A stretch of 64,000 nt of DNA from Bailinhaonella thermotolerans (GTDB lineage Bacteria > Actinomycetota > Actinomycetes > Streptosporangiales > Streptosporangiaceae). The notes under the pieces were generated by a model. It worked only from the letters and a program-made list of their open reading frames with translations. It did no database searches and had not been told where the DNA came from. The DNA lies in the NCBI RefSeq assembly GCF_003594875.1, contig NZ_QZEY01000015.1, positions 126,001 to 190,000 on the forward strand, written 5' to 3'. Position numbers and translations under genes: made by a program. Below are positions 46,517-54,529 of the stretch, piece after piece (position 1 is the first letter of the stretch; each line of letters begins with the position of its first letter).

Positions 46517-48202
46517 TCAGAAGCGCGGGGGCTCCATGTAGTCGCCCCACTCGTCGCGGAGGGCGCCGCAGATCTCGCCGAGGGTGGCCTCGGCGCGGCA
46601 CGCCTCCAGGATCGGGCCGATCATGTTGGCGTCGCTCCGGGCGGCCTCGATCATGCGGGCCAGGGCGACGTCCACGGCCGCCTGGTCGCGGGTGGCGCGG
46701 CGCTCGGCGAGGACGCGCTTCTGCTCCACCTCGACCTCGTGGCTGATCCGCAGGATCTCCAGCGGCTCCTCGACGGTCCCGGTGTGGCAGTTGACGCCGA
46801 CGATCTTCTTCTCGCCCTTCTCCAGCTTGCGCTGGTAGTCGAAGGCCGCCTCGGCGATCTCCGACATGAACCAGCCGTCCTCGATGCCGCGCAGGATGCC
46901 CGAGGTCATCGTGCCGTCGGTCCCCATCTCGCGGATCTTGGTGAAGATCGCCTCCGCCTCGGCCTCCAGGCGGTCGGTCAGCGCCTCGACGTACCAGGAG
47001 CCGCCGAGCGGGTCCACGACGTTCGCGACCTCGGTCTCCTCCATGATCACCTGCTGCGTGCGCAGGGCGATCTCGGCTGCCTTGGCCGAGGGGAGCGCCA
47101 GGACCTCGTCCAGCGCGTTCGTGTGCAGGCTGTTCGTGCCGCCGAGCACCGCCGCCAGCGCCTCGACGGCCGTCCGGACGATGTTGTTGTCCGGCTGCTG
47201 CGCCGTCAGCGAGACGCCCGCCGTCTGCGTGTGGAAGCGGAGCCACTGCGCCTTCTCGGACTTGGCGCCGTACACGTCCCGCATCCACCGCGCCCAGATG
47301 CGCCGGGCCGCGCGGAACTTGGCGATCTCCTCGAAGAAGTCGATGTGCGCGTCGAAGAAGAAGGACAGCCCCGGCGCGAACCGGTCCACGTCGAGCCCCC
47401 GGGACAGCCCCAGCTCGACGTAGCCGAACCCGTCGGCCAGCGTGAACGCCAGCTCCTGCGCGGCCGTGGAGCCCGCCTCGCGGATGTGGTACCCGGACAC
47501 CGACAGCGGCTTGTACGCCGGGATCTCCGCCGCGCAGAACTCCATCAGGTCGCCGATGAGCCGCAGGTGCGGGTTCGGCGGGAAGAGCCATTCCTTCTGC
47601 GCGATGTACTCCTTGAAGATGTCGGTCTGCAGCGTCCCGTCCAGCGACCCGATCGGCACGCCCTGCCGCTCGGCCGCGACGAGGTACATGCAGAAGATCG
47701 GGATCGCGGGCCCGCTGATCGTCATGGACGTCGTGACGTCGCCCAGCGGGATGCCCTCGAACAGCTCGTCCATGTCCGCCGCCGAGTCGATGGCCACACC
47801 GCAGTGCCCGACCTCGCCCAGCGCCCGGGGGTCGTCGGAGTCGCGCCCCATCAGCGTGGGCATGTCGAACGCCACCGACAGCCCGCCGCCGCCGGCCGAA
47901 AGGATCATCTTGTAGCGCTCGTTGGTCTGCCTGGCGTTCCCGAACCCGGCGAACTGCCTGATCGTCCACGGCTTGCCGCGGTACCCCGTGGCGTACAGCC
48001 CCCGGGTGAAGGGGAACTCCCCGGGCCACCCGATGCGCTCGAACCGCGGATCCGGGGCCGCGGGGCCGTACACGGGCTCCACCTCCAGCCCGGAGAGGGT
48101 CGTGAACTCCCCGTCCCGGACCCGTGAGGCGTCGTACCGCGCCTGCCAGCGTGCCCGTCCGGCCGTGATCTCGTCCATGCCTGCACCCATACCCGGCTCC
48201 AT
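46517..48202 (-). CDS. icmA: Isobutyryl-CoA mutase large subunit
   Basis: Adenosylcobalamin-dependent interconversion of isobutyryl-CoA and n-butyryl-CoA, linking valine breakdown to butyryl-CoA. The 561-residue chain is only the TIM-barrel part and needs a separate small B12-binding subunit. The residues that distinguish IcmA from methylmalonyl-CoA mutase are present: Phe84 in TIRQFAGFGN (Tyr in MutB) and Gln202 in YIAQKEWLF (Arg in MutB). The chain follows Streptomyces IcmA closely along its length as I remember it. No icmB gene is in the window. ATG 48202 sits 7 nt after a TACTAT -10, suggesting a leaderless transcript; ATG 48178 is an alternative. Confidence 0.9.
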   Translation of the reverse strand: MEPGMGAGMDEITAGRARWQARYDASRVRDGEFTTLSGLEVEPVYGPAAPDPRFERIGWPGEFPFTRGLYATGYRGKPWTIRQFAGFGNARQTNERYKMILSAGGGGLSVAFDMPTLMGRDSDDPRALGEVGHCGVAIDSAADMDELFEGIPLGDVTTSMTISGPAIPIFCMYLVAAERQGVPIGSLDGTLQTDIFKEYIAQKEWLFPPNPHLRLIGDLMEFCAAEIPAYKPLSVSGYHIREAGSTAAQELAFTLADGFGYVELGLSRGLDVDRFAPGLSFFFDAHIDFFEEIAKFRAARRIWARWMRDVYGAKSEKAQWLRFHTQTAGVSLTAQQPDNNIVRTAVEALAAVLGGTNSLHTNALDEVLALPSAKAAEIALRTQQVIMEETEVANVVDPLGGSWYVEALTDRLEAEAEAIFTKIREMGTDGTMTSGILRGIEDGWFMSEIAEAAFDYQRKLEKGEKKIVGVNCHTGTVEEPLEILRISHEVEVEQKRVLAERRATRDQAAVDVALARMIEAARSDANMIGPILEACRAEATLGEICGALRDEWGDYMEPPRF

Positions 48203-48208
48203 ACGACC

Positions 48209-48230
48209 GATAGTAGGACGTCCAACTATC
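48209..48230 (-). promoter_or_regulatory. Palindromic operator overlapping the icmA -10
   Basis: Half-sites GATAGTAGGAC and GTCCAACTATC face each other without a gap, 10 of 11 positions symmetric. On the minus strand TACTAT within it is a fitting -10, with TTCCGC 17 bp upstream as a weak -35. The MarR gene next door makes MarR the likely binder. Confidence 0.7.
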
Positions 48231-48298
48231 TTCGCGGAACCCCATCCCGTACGGCATTCCGCGGGGCGCGGCGAGTGGGGCGAGCGGGGCCGGGAGGG

Positions 48299-48805
48299 TC
48301 AGGGGGCGAAGTCGCCAGCGGCTATTCGCAGGGTGCGCAGGGCGTCGAACACCGCGGCCAGTTCGGACTCATCGCACGCGGCCATGCCGAAATCGGCCGC
48401 CATGAGGTCGGCCGTGGCGCGGCGCACCACGTCGCGGCCGCGGTCGGTGATCTCGGCGAGGACGCCCCGGCCGTCGCGCGGGTTGGGGCGGCGGCGGACC
48501 AGGCCGGCGCGCTCCAGCCGGTCGATCGTGTTCGTGACGCTGGTCGGGTGCACCATCAGGCGCTCCCCGATCTTGCTCAGCGGCAGCGACCCGGCCCGGC
48601 TGAACGTCAGCAGCACCAGCGCCTCATAGCGCGCGAAAGTCAGGTCGTACGGCTTGAGCAGCGCGTCCAGCTCGGCGATGAGGATCTGGTGGGCGCGCAT
48701 GATCGAGGTGACCGCGGCCATGGCGGAGGGCTCGCCGAAATGGTGACGCCATTTCTCCGAGGCGCGCTCGATCGGATCGAAGGGAAGTCCAAGTGCCCTG
48801 GCCAC
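48299..48805 (-). CDS. MarR-family regulator
   Basis: Winged-helix DNA-binding regulator, 168 residues, probably controlling icmA. Features are the LTFARYEALVLLTFSRAGSLPLSKIGERLMVHPTSVTNTIDRLERAGLV recognition region and the wing with RRRPNPRDGRGVLAEITDRG. GTG start at 48805. It is transcribed in the same direction as icmA, 96 bp upstream of it, with a 22-bp palindrome between the two. Ligands of this branch are often CoA thioesters or aromatic acids, but none is indicated here. Confidence 0.91.
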   Translation of the reverse strand: MARALGLPFDPIERASEKWRHHFGEPSAMAAVTSIMRAHQILIAELDALLKPYDLTFARYEALVLLTFSRAGSLPLSKIGERLMVHPTSVTNTIDRLERAGLVRRRPNPRDGRGVLAEITDRGRDVVRRATADLMAADFGMAACDESELAAVFDALRTLRIAAGDFAP

Positions 48806-49099
48806 CCGCCAACGTTAGCGCGTCGCGGAAGCGAGTCCTTTCCCCAAGGTCCTGACGGTAAACCTCAAGCTCCGTTACTGTATGGACCTCCGAAGGTGTG
48901 GCGACGGCAAAGACGTTTCCTCACATCGGAATGGTCCCGCCGCGTACGGGGGGTCGTACGCGGCGGCGGTGACCATGGCGGTTAACGATGGGGATGCCGC
49001 CTGACAAAACACGAGGGCACGGGGGTTCTCTCATGTTCGTTCACGTATCCGGCACGACCGATCCGACCCGCCCCAGCCGGGCCGCCCTGCGCGGTCTCC
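48806..49099. promoter_or_regulatory. Intergenic region with GTACG palindrome
   Basis: 294 bp between the divergent MarR and membrane protein genes. CCGCCGCGTACG (48937-48948) and CGTACGCGGCGG (48955-48966) form a perfect 12-bp stem. Outer TGGTC and GACCA extend it with a small bulge. TTACTGTATGG near 48875 is a weak -10 candidate. No gene is recognised. Confidence 0.5.
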
Positions 49100-50452
49100 G
49101 TGGCGCGGGTCGTGCGTGATCATTCGGGCGTTCTGGACAGCGAAGTCCGGCGCGGCGCGGCGCTCGCGTCGGTGGTCCTCGCCGGGCTGGGTCTGTTCGC
49201 TGCCTGGACCGTCCTGATACCAGGGGTTTCGCACTGGGACAACGCGGTCGCCGCGCTCATCGAGTCGCTGCGGCTGACCGGTCCCGTCGCCGCCGCGTTC
49301 GCCGCCTGGGCGGGGGCCCGGCGCAGGCGGACCGGCGCGGCGCCGTCGCTGCGCGCGCCGCTGTCCGTGCTCGGCTTCGCCGCCGGCGCGTTCACTGTCA
49401 CCACGGGGGTGCTGGCGGTCAAGACCGTGCTCGGCGGCGGGGGCGGCGGACCGGCCGCGGGCGGCCTGCTCGTGGCGCTGGCCGGCCTCGGCGCGCACGT
49501 GGCGGTCGGCTGGGCCGCGGGCTGGGCGGTCCCGCGCGCGCTCACCCCGCCGCTGGTCGGCCTGGCCTGCTACGGCCTGGTCGCCTGGGCCGCCGGCCGC
49601 CAGGCGTGGTGGAGCCTGCTCGCGCCGCTCACTCACGAGCGCGAGGAGGTGCGCGACGTCTTCGAGCGGTTCCTGCCGGACCTGTTCCTCGACCAGGCCG
49701 TGTGGCTGGCCGGGTTCGCGGCCGTCGTGCTGCTCGGCTGGCTGGCCGCCGCCGCGCGCCGCCCGATGCTGATCGCGCCGATGCTGCTCGCCGCGCTGGC
49801 GGCCTCGTTCGGCCTCAGCCGCGTCCACCTGGAGTACGGCACCGCGCGGCCCGCTCCCGTGGCGTACTCCTGCCGGGAGTGGCCGATCACGGTGTGCGTG
49901 CACCCGGGCATGCGGCCGGGGCTGCCGGAGCTGGGGGAGGAGTTCACCGCCGTCGCCGCGCGGCTCAGCCGTACGCCGATGGTGTTCACGCGGGTGGAGC
50001 AGCGGCCCGGGGACGAACGGTCGGCGCTGCCCCGGGGGACGGTCGCGATCCGGGTGGACGACCTCGCGCCCGGGTTCGCGGCCCGCGCCGCCGCCGACTT
50101 CGTGCGGCGGATCGCGCCGTGCTCCGACGACTACAGCGGCATCGTGACGTCGTGGCTGGCCGGCCGGCCGCTGCCGGGCGGGCTCAGCGCGGGGCAGCGG
50201 CACGCGGCGGCGTGGTTCGGCTCGCTGGCCGAGCCGGTGCGGCGGGACTGGCTGCGGCGGCACTACCTGACGTTCACCCAGTGCCGCCTGAAGCCGTCCC
50301 ACTTCAGCGGATTCCGGCAGAACCTCGCGCTCCCGGTGTCCCCGCCGAGCGCCGCGCCACCCGCGCTGGGCTGGCGGTCCAGCGAGGACGCGGGCGGCTG
50401 GGGGGACACACCCGTGTACGCGCAAGTGACGGCCGCCGGACACCGGGAATGA
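49100..50452 (+). CDS. Polytopic membrane protein with extracytoplasmic Cys domain
   Basis: Function unknown. The 450-residue protein has about six N-terminal membrane helices (to about residue 240) and then a soluble domain of about 190 residues with four cysteines (YSCREW, TVCVHP, APCSDD, TQCRLK). The CREWPITVCVHPGM pattern recalls the C-terminal domain of some actinobacterial ABC permease-like proteins, but no ATPase gene is adjacent. The GTG start has no obvious ribosome site, so the N-terminus is uncertain. The next gene begins 7 nt later. Confidence 0.75.
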   Translation: MARVVRDHSGVLDSEVRRGAALASVVLAGLGLFAAWTVLIPGVSHWDNAVAALIESLRLTGPVAAAFAAWAGARRRRTGAAPSLRAPLSVLGFAAGAFTVTTGVLAVKTVLGGGGGGPAAGGLLVALAGLGAHVAVGWAAGWAVPRALTPPLVGLACYGLVAWAAGRQAWWSLLAPLTHEREEVRDVFERFLPDLFLDQAVWLAGFAAVVLLGWLAAAARRPMLIAPMLLAALAASFGLSRVHLEYGTARPAPVAYSCREWPITVCVHPGMRPGLPELGEEFTAVAARLSRTPMVFTRVEQRPGDERSALPRGTVAIRVDDLAPGFAARAAADFVRRIAPCSDDYSGIVTSWLAGRPLPGGLSAGQRHAAAWFGSLAEPVRRDWLRRHYLTFTQCRLKPSHFSGFRQNLALPVSPPSAAPPALGWRSSEDAGGWGDTPVYAQVTAAGHRE

Positions 50453-50459
50453 TTCGCGT

Positions 50460-51119
50460 GTGCGAGACGCCAGAACGAGATCCCCCCGGCGCGCGCTCCT
50501 CGCCGCGCTGTTCATCTTCATCGCGCTCCTGGCCGTCGCCGCCGCCGGGTTCGCCGCCTACAACCTGGGCTGGCTGAACCCGTTCGGCGAGCGCGCGGTC
50601 GACCGCAGCCAGCCCGTGCTGCTCAAGTCCATCCAGAACATGGCCCGCTTCCAGGCGGCCAGCGGAGAGTTCCAGGTCGTCGTGGACCTGGAGAGGGACG
50701 CGCGCTTCCTGCCCGACGCCATCCGCGGGGAGCGCACGCTCTTCGTCGGCGCGGGCACCGTGGACGCCTACGTCGACTTCTCCGGCCTGTCCGGCGACGC
50801 GGTGACGGTCTCCCCGGACCGCACGTCCGTGACCGTACGGCTGCCGCGCGCCGCCCTGGAGAAGCCGAACCTCGACAACAAGAGGTCGTACGTGTTCGCC
50901 AGGCAGCGGGGCATCACGAACCGGATCGAGGAGTTCCTCTCCACGAAGCCGGCCAGCCAGCAGGAGCTCTACATCCTCGCCGAACGCAAGATCGCCGAAG
51001 CGGCGGCGGCGAGCGAGCTGCGCGGGAGGGCCGAGCAGAACACCCGGCTGATGCTGGAGAACCTCCTCAAGTCCCTGGGGTTCACCCAGGTCACGGTCAC
51101 GGTGCCGCCCGCGACCTGA
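50460..51119 (+). CDS. DUF4230 membrane-anchored protein
   Basis: Function unknown. 219 residues: a short basic cytoplasmic N-terminus, one membrane helix (ALFIFIALLAVAAAGFAAY), then an extracytoplasmic domain with the DUF4230-type pattern. It includes LLKSIQNMARFQAASGEFQVVVDLE, VDAYVDFSGLS, VTVRLPRAALEKPNLD and the helical end with the terminal LLKSLGFTQVTVTV. It lies 7 nt after the membrane protein gene and is probably co-transcribed. A strong stem follows at 51199-51232. Confidence 0.88.
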   Translation: MRDARTRSPRRALLAALFIFIALLAVAAAGFAAYNLGWLNPFGERAVDRSQPVLLKSIQNMARFQAASGEFQVVVDLERDARFLPDAIRGERTLFVGAGTVDAYVDFSGLSGDAVTVSPDRTSVTVRLPRAALEKPNLDNKRSYVFARQRGITNRIEEFLSTKPASQQELYILAERKIAEAAAASELRGRAEQNTRLMLENLLKSLGFTQVTVTVPPAT

Positions 51120-51198
51120 CCTCCGCCGCCCGTGCCGCGGCCCGGCGGGGCCCGCCCCTCCGCCCGCCGCGCACGGCCGCGGACCTGCCGGCGGCGGC

Positions 51199-51232
51199 GC
51201 CCGGCGGGCGCGGGAAACCCCGCCCGCCGGGC
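51199..51232 (+). terminator. Terminator-like stem after the DUF4230 gene
   Basis: GCCCGGCGGGCG and CGCCCGCCGGGC are perfect 12-bp arms, extended by GGG-AAA-CCC at the loop with one bulged C. Confidence 0.65.
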
Positions 51233-51331
51233 GGCGCGGCCGCGTGCCCGCCGTACGGCCCGGCGTTCCCGATCGGCGCGCGGGCGGGACGGATGGCCGA
51301 GATCTCCGTCGCGTACGGCAGGATGGGATGC

Positions 51332-52267
51332 ATGAGGCCATCGGACTTCACTCGACCCGGTTCGCTCTACGGGGCCGTGGACCTCGGCGCGCGCAAGGCC
51401 GCCGCCGAGAGCGCCGCGCGGCGCCAGGCCGCCGCCTCGGCCCCCGGTCAGGGCGGAGCCGGATCCGCCGTCATCGACGTCACGGACGCGACCTTCAACA
51501 CCGACGTCATCGAGCGGTCGATGCGCACCCCGGTGCTGCTCGACCTGTGGGCGACGTGGTGCGAGCCGTGCAAGCAGCTCAGCCCGGTGCTGGAGAAGCT
51601 GGCCGCCGAGGCCGCCGGCAAGTGGGTGCTGGCGAAGGTGGACGTCGACGCCAACCCCCAGATCGCCCAGGCGCTGCGGGTGCAGAGCATTCCGACGGTC
51701 TTCGCCATCTTCCAGGGCCAGCCGGTCAGCGGCTTCCAGGGCGCGATCCCCGAGCAGCAGATCCGCCAGTGGCTCGACCAGCTCTTCGAGGCGCTGGCGC
51801 AGTACCTCCCGCCCGACGCCGGTGAGCCCGGGGCCGAGGCGGAGGCCGCGCCGCAGCTCGACGAGGACGCCTACGCCGCCGAGGAGGCCATCGCCAGGGG
51901 CGACATGGACTCCGCCGCCGCGGCCTACCGCCGCCTGCTGGAGCGCAACCCCGGCGACGAGGCGGCCAAGGCCGGGCTCGCCCAGGTCGAGCTGGTCAAG
52001 CGGGCCTCCTCCTACAACGCGGCGGACGTGCGCCGCCGCGCCGAGGACCCGGCGGACGTCCAGGCGCAGTGCCAGGCGGCCGACCTGGACGTGGCCGAGG
52101 GCGACGTCGAGGCCGCGTTCAACCGGCTGATCGCGGCGGTCAAGCGCACCTCCGGCGAGGACCGCGACACCGTGCGCAAGCACCTGCTGGGCCTCTTCGA
52201 GGTCCTCCCGCAGGGCGACCCGCGCGTGGCGACGGCCAGAAGGGCTCTCACCAGCGCCTTGTTCTAG
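51332..52267 (+). CDS. Thioredoxin-TPR co-chaperone (YbbN/CnoX type)
   Basis: Cytoplasmic thioredoxin-fold protein with a helical repeat tail, the architecture of YbbN/CnoX chaperedoxins. 311 residues: a leader of about 50, a thioredoxin domain (VIDVTDATFNTDVIERSMRTPVLLDLWATWCEPCKQ; CEPC near residue 76, cis-Pro in SIPTVF), then TPR-like repeats from about residue 185 (AEEAIARGDMDSAAAAYRRLLERNPGDEAAKAGLAQ). The CEPC active site is a variant of CGPC. ATG 51332 gives MRPSDFTRPGSLYGAVDL, as in related genomes. Confidence 0.9.
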   Translation: MRPSDFTRPGSLYGAVDLGARKAAAESAARRQAAASAPGQGGAGSAVIDVTDATFNTDVIERSMRTPVLLDLWATWCEPCKQLSPVLEKLAAEAAGKWVLAKVDVDANPQIAQALRVQSIPTVFAIFQGQPVSGFQGAIPEQQIRQWLDQLFEALAQYLPPDAGEPGAEAEAAPQLDEDAYAAEEAIARGDMDSAAAAYRRLLERNPGDEAAKAGLAQVELVKRASSYNAADVRRRAEDPADVQAQCQAADLDVAEGDVEAAFNRLIAAVKRTSGEDRDTVRKHLLGLFEVLPQGDPRVATARRALTSALF

Positions 52268-52350
52268 CCCGGGCGGGCGGTCCCGCGCGACATACTGAGG
52301 TCCCGGATGCCCCTGGACGCCAGTGTGATCGGAGTGATTGGACCGCCGTC

Positions 52351-54036
52351 ATGGACGCTCACGCCTCCGGCCCCGCACCTCCCGACCCGGCGGGCGCCCG
52401 CACACCTGAGCAGTACGTCGCCAAACTGGCCGAGCTGCGCACGTGGGCGGGCGCACCCAGCCTCCGCCGCCTGAGAGTCCTCGGCGGCACCACCCGCGCT
52501 CCCAACGGCGACGAGGTGGACCTCCTCCCGCCGAGCACCACCAGCGCGGTCCTCGCGGGCAAGCGCCTGCCGCGGCTCCCGCGCCTGGACTTCGTCCGCG
52601 CCTTCGTCGCCGCCTGCCTCCAGGCCGCCGGCTACCCGGCCGAGGCCGCTCCGGTCGTGCAGGCGCGCTGGACCGAGGCCTGGCGGCACCTCGCCCAGCC
52701 CGCCGCCTCCCCGGAGCCGCCGCCCGTCCCAGAGCCGTCGGCTCAGGCGTCCCCCCAGCGGTCAGCCCAGTCGTCCGACCAGCCGTCCGCCCAGCCGTCC
52801 TCCTCCGCGGAGCCGGCTCCCGGGCCTGCGGCGGCCTTCGCGGCGGACTGCCCCGTCCACACCCCGCTCGGCGATCCGGTGCGGTGGACCGCCCCGGACA
52901 CCGTGCCCGGGGATCCGCGGCCCGGGCGGGACCCGGATCCCGCCGCCCCCGCCGCGCCGCCTCCGGGCCTCCGCGCGGAACCCGCCCACCTGGAACCGGC
53001 CGGGGCGCCGCCTACGCCGGATCCCGCCGCCCCCCGGCCTCCGGCCGCGTCCGCCGCGTCCGCCGCGTCCGCCGGGAGCGTCGGTGACGCCGGTGACGCC
53101 GATGACGCCGCCCGGGGCCGTACGGCGGGCGGGCCGGCCGCGCGCGGCACGGCGGATCCCCGGCGGGGAGACGCGCCCACGCCGGCGCCCGCCGCCGGGC
53201 CGGAGCCGGCCGCCCCCGAGCCCGCCCACGCGGACGGCGCCGGGCGCGGAGGATGGATCCTGGGCGGCACCCGGGTGCTGGCGGCGGTGACGGTGCTCGC
53301 CGTCGGGGCCGCGGGCGCGTACCTCGTGCACCGGGTGGCCGGGGACGACAGGCCCGTGGCGGGGAGGAACGCCCGCCCGGTCGCGGGCACGGGTCCCGGC
53401 GGAGTGACCGGGATCTCCGGCTGGTGGCGGCTCGCCGAGGCAGCCGGGGCAGCCGGGGCCGCCGTCGCCGACGCCTCGGGGCGGGGCCGGGCGGCGCGGC
53501 TGACCCGGGCCCTGAGCGCGCGGGGGACCCTGGACGGGGCCTGGGCCACCGTCGACCCGGGCGCGACCCAGGCGGACCGGGGCTTCACGCTGGCCGCGTG
53601 GGTGCGGCTGGACGCCGGGGACCGGTGGGCGACCGTCGCCGGGCAGCGGCGGGACGACTTCAACTCGTTCGTGCTCGCCTACGCCCCGGAGACGAAGTCC
53701 TGGGCGTTCTTCACCCCGCTCGCGGACGGGGAGACCTCCGCCCCCTTCTGGGCGCAGTCGGTCGACCAGGTGCGGATCGGGCGGTGGACGCATCTGGCCG
53801 CCGTGCACGACCGGGACTCCCGGCGGCTGCTGCTGTACGTGGACGGCGAGCTGTCCGCGGTCGCGCGGTCGCCGGAGGAGGGCATCGCCCCGGGCCCGCT
53901 CGACATCGGGGTCGCCTACCAGGAGGGGCGGCCCATCGACCCCTGGCAGGGCGCGATCTCGGACGTCGCCGTCTTCGGGCGGCCGCTGTCCGCCGAGGAG
54001 ATCCACCGCGTACGGCTGGCGCAGCGCCATCCGTGA
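52351..54036 (+). CDS. Putative transmembrane regulator: N-terminal HTH-like, C-terminal LamG domain
   Basis: 561 residues with an unusual architecture. Residues 15-110 match the small helical HTH-like module of actinobacteria (YVAKLAELRTWAGAPSLRRLR, PPSTTSAVLAGKRLPRLDFV-type pattern). A Pro/Ala/Ser-rich linker of about 190 residues follows, with repeats such as SAQPS and AASAAS. Then come one membrane helix (VLAAVTVLAVGAAGAYLV) and a C-terminal concanavalin-like LamG domain (about 350-555: WWRLAEAAG, FTLAAWVRLDAGDRWATVAG, RWTHLAAVHDRDSRRLLLYVDGEL, ISDVAVFGRPLSAEEI). The layout suggests a glycan or wall sensor that acts at the membrane, which is inference. Confidence 0.85.
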   Translation: MDAHASGPAPPDPAGARTPEQYVAKLAELRTWAGAPSLRRLRVLGGTTRAPNGDEVDLLPPSTTSAVLAGKRLPRLPRLDFVRAFVAACLQAAGYPAEAAPVVQARWTEAWRHLAQPAASPEPPPVPEPSAQASPQRSAQSSDQPSAQPSSSAEPAPGPAAAFAADCPVHTPLGDPVRWTAPDTVPGDPRPGRDPDPAAPAAPPPGLRAEPAHLEPAGAPPTPDPAAPRPPAASAASAASAGSVGDAGDADDAARGRTAGGPAARGTADPRRGDAPTPAPAAGPEPAAPEPAHADGAGRGGWILGGTRVLAAVTVLAVGAAGAYLVHRVAGDDRPVAGRNARPVAGTGPGGVTGISGWWRLAEAAGAAGAAVADASGRGRAARLTRALSARGTLDGAWATVDPGATQADRGFTLAAWVRLDAGDRWATVAGQRRDDFNSFVLAYAPETKSWAFFTPLADGETSAPFWAQSVDQVRIGRWTHLAAVHDRDSRRLLLYVDGELSAVARSPEEGIAPGPLDIGVAYQEGRPIDPWQGAISDVAVFGRPLSAEEIHRVRLAQRHP

Positions 54037-54077
54037 AGGCGCGCATCCGTCAAGGCGCGCCGTCCGTGAAGGCGCGC
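54029..54077 (+). repeat. 16-17-bp tandem repeat containing the stop codon, three units
   Basis: ATCCGTGAAGGCGCGC (with the stop TGA of the upstream gene), ATCCGTCAAGGCGCGC and CGTCCGTGAAGGCGCGC. Confidence 0.85.
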
Positions 54078-54110
54078 CCGCCGCGACCAGGGGGGATGGG
54101 TCGCGGCGGG
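54077..54110. terminator. Convergent terminator-like stem
   Basis: CCCGCCGCGACC and GGTCGCGGCGGG, perfect 12-bp arms with a 10-nt loop, between the LamG protein gene and the convergent secreted-protein gene. Confidence 0.7.
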
Positions 54111-54175
54111 CCGGGCCCGGGGGGTGGCCCGCGGAGGGGGGTGGTGGCTTCTCGGCGGCCCCGCTCCTCAACCGG

Positions 54176-54529
54176 TCAGCAGAGGCTGGCCCCGTCGAAG
54201 GTGCGGATGCCGCGCGGGACCTTGTGGCTGATGGTCACGCCCGGCGCGACCGTGCGGCAGGAGCCGTCCGCCCCGTGCGCCCAGACGATCTTGAGGTTGA
54301 GGGCGCGGCGGCAGTCGTTCCTGGCGTAGCCGGTCTTGGTGATCCTGCCGACGCGGTGCCAGACCGCGACGCAGGACGGGGCGTTGCCGGCGCGCGCGAT
54401 CGCCGTGACCGCCGCGGGGGCCCGGGCGGGCTCGGCCTGCGCGGCCGGGACGGAGGCGAGGCCGAGTCCGGCCGAGGCCATCACGAGGAAGGCCGAGGTG
54501 GTGAGCCAGGCGGGCTTGGTGATGTTCAT
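54176..54529 (-). CDS. Secreted tendamistat-like small protein
   Basis: 117 residues with a clear Sec signal peptide (MNITK, hydrophobic core to residue 28, likely cut after AQA at 32) and a mature domain of about 70 residues starting APSCV. Four cysteines (53, 73, 91, 117) follow the two-disulfide spacing of Streptomyces alpha-amylase inhibitors, and SCV, LKIVWAHGADGSC and VAPG match tendamistat segments. The inhibitory Trp-Arg-Tyr triad is absent (GRITKTGYARNDC in its place), so amylase inhibition is doubtful and the target is unknown. ATG 54529 with AAGGAG 6 nt upstream. Confidence 0.8.
   Translation of the reverse strand: MNITKPAWLTTSAFLVMASAGLGLASVPAAQAEPARAPAAVTAIARAGNAPSCVAVWHRVGRITKTGYARNDCRRALNLKIVWAHGADGSCRTVAPGVTISHKVPRGIRTFDGASLC

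Noticed and set aside
46517-48202. Methylmalonyl-CoA mutase large subunit
   Set aside because: Phe84 and Gln202 match isobutyryl-CoA mutase, not the Tyr and Arg of methylmalonyl-CoA mutase, and the C-terminal B12 domain is absent.
44871-48257. A 1128-codon open frame on the minus strand spanning icmA, the sigma genes and the intergenic hairpins
   Set aside because: It reads out of frame through icmA, whose own frame has clear family motifs; long spurious frames are expected at this GC content.
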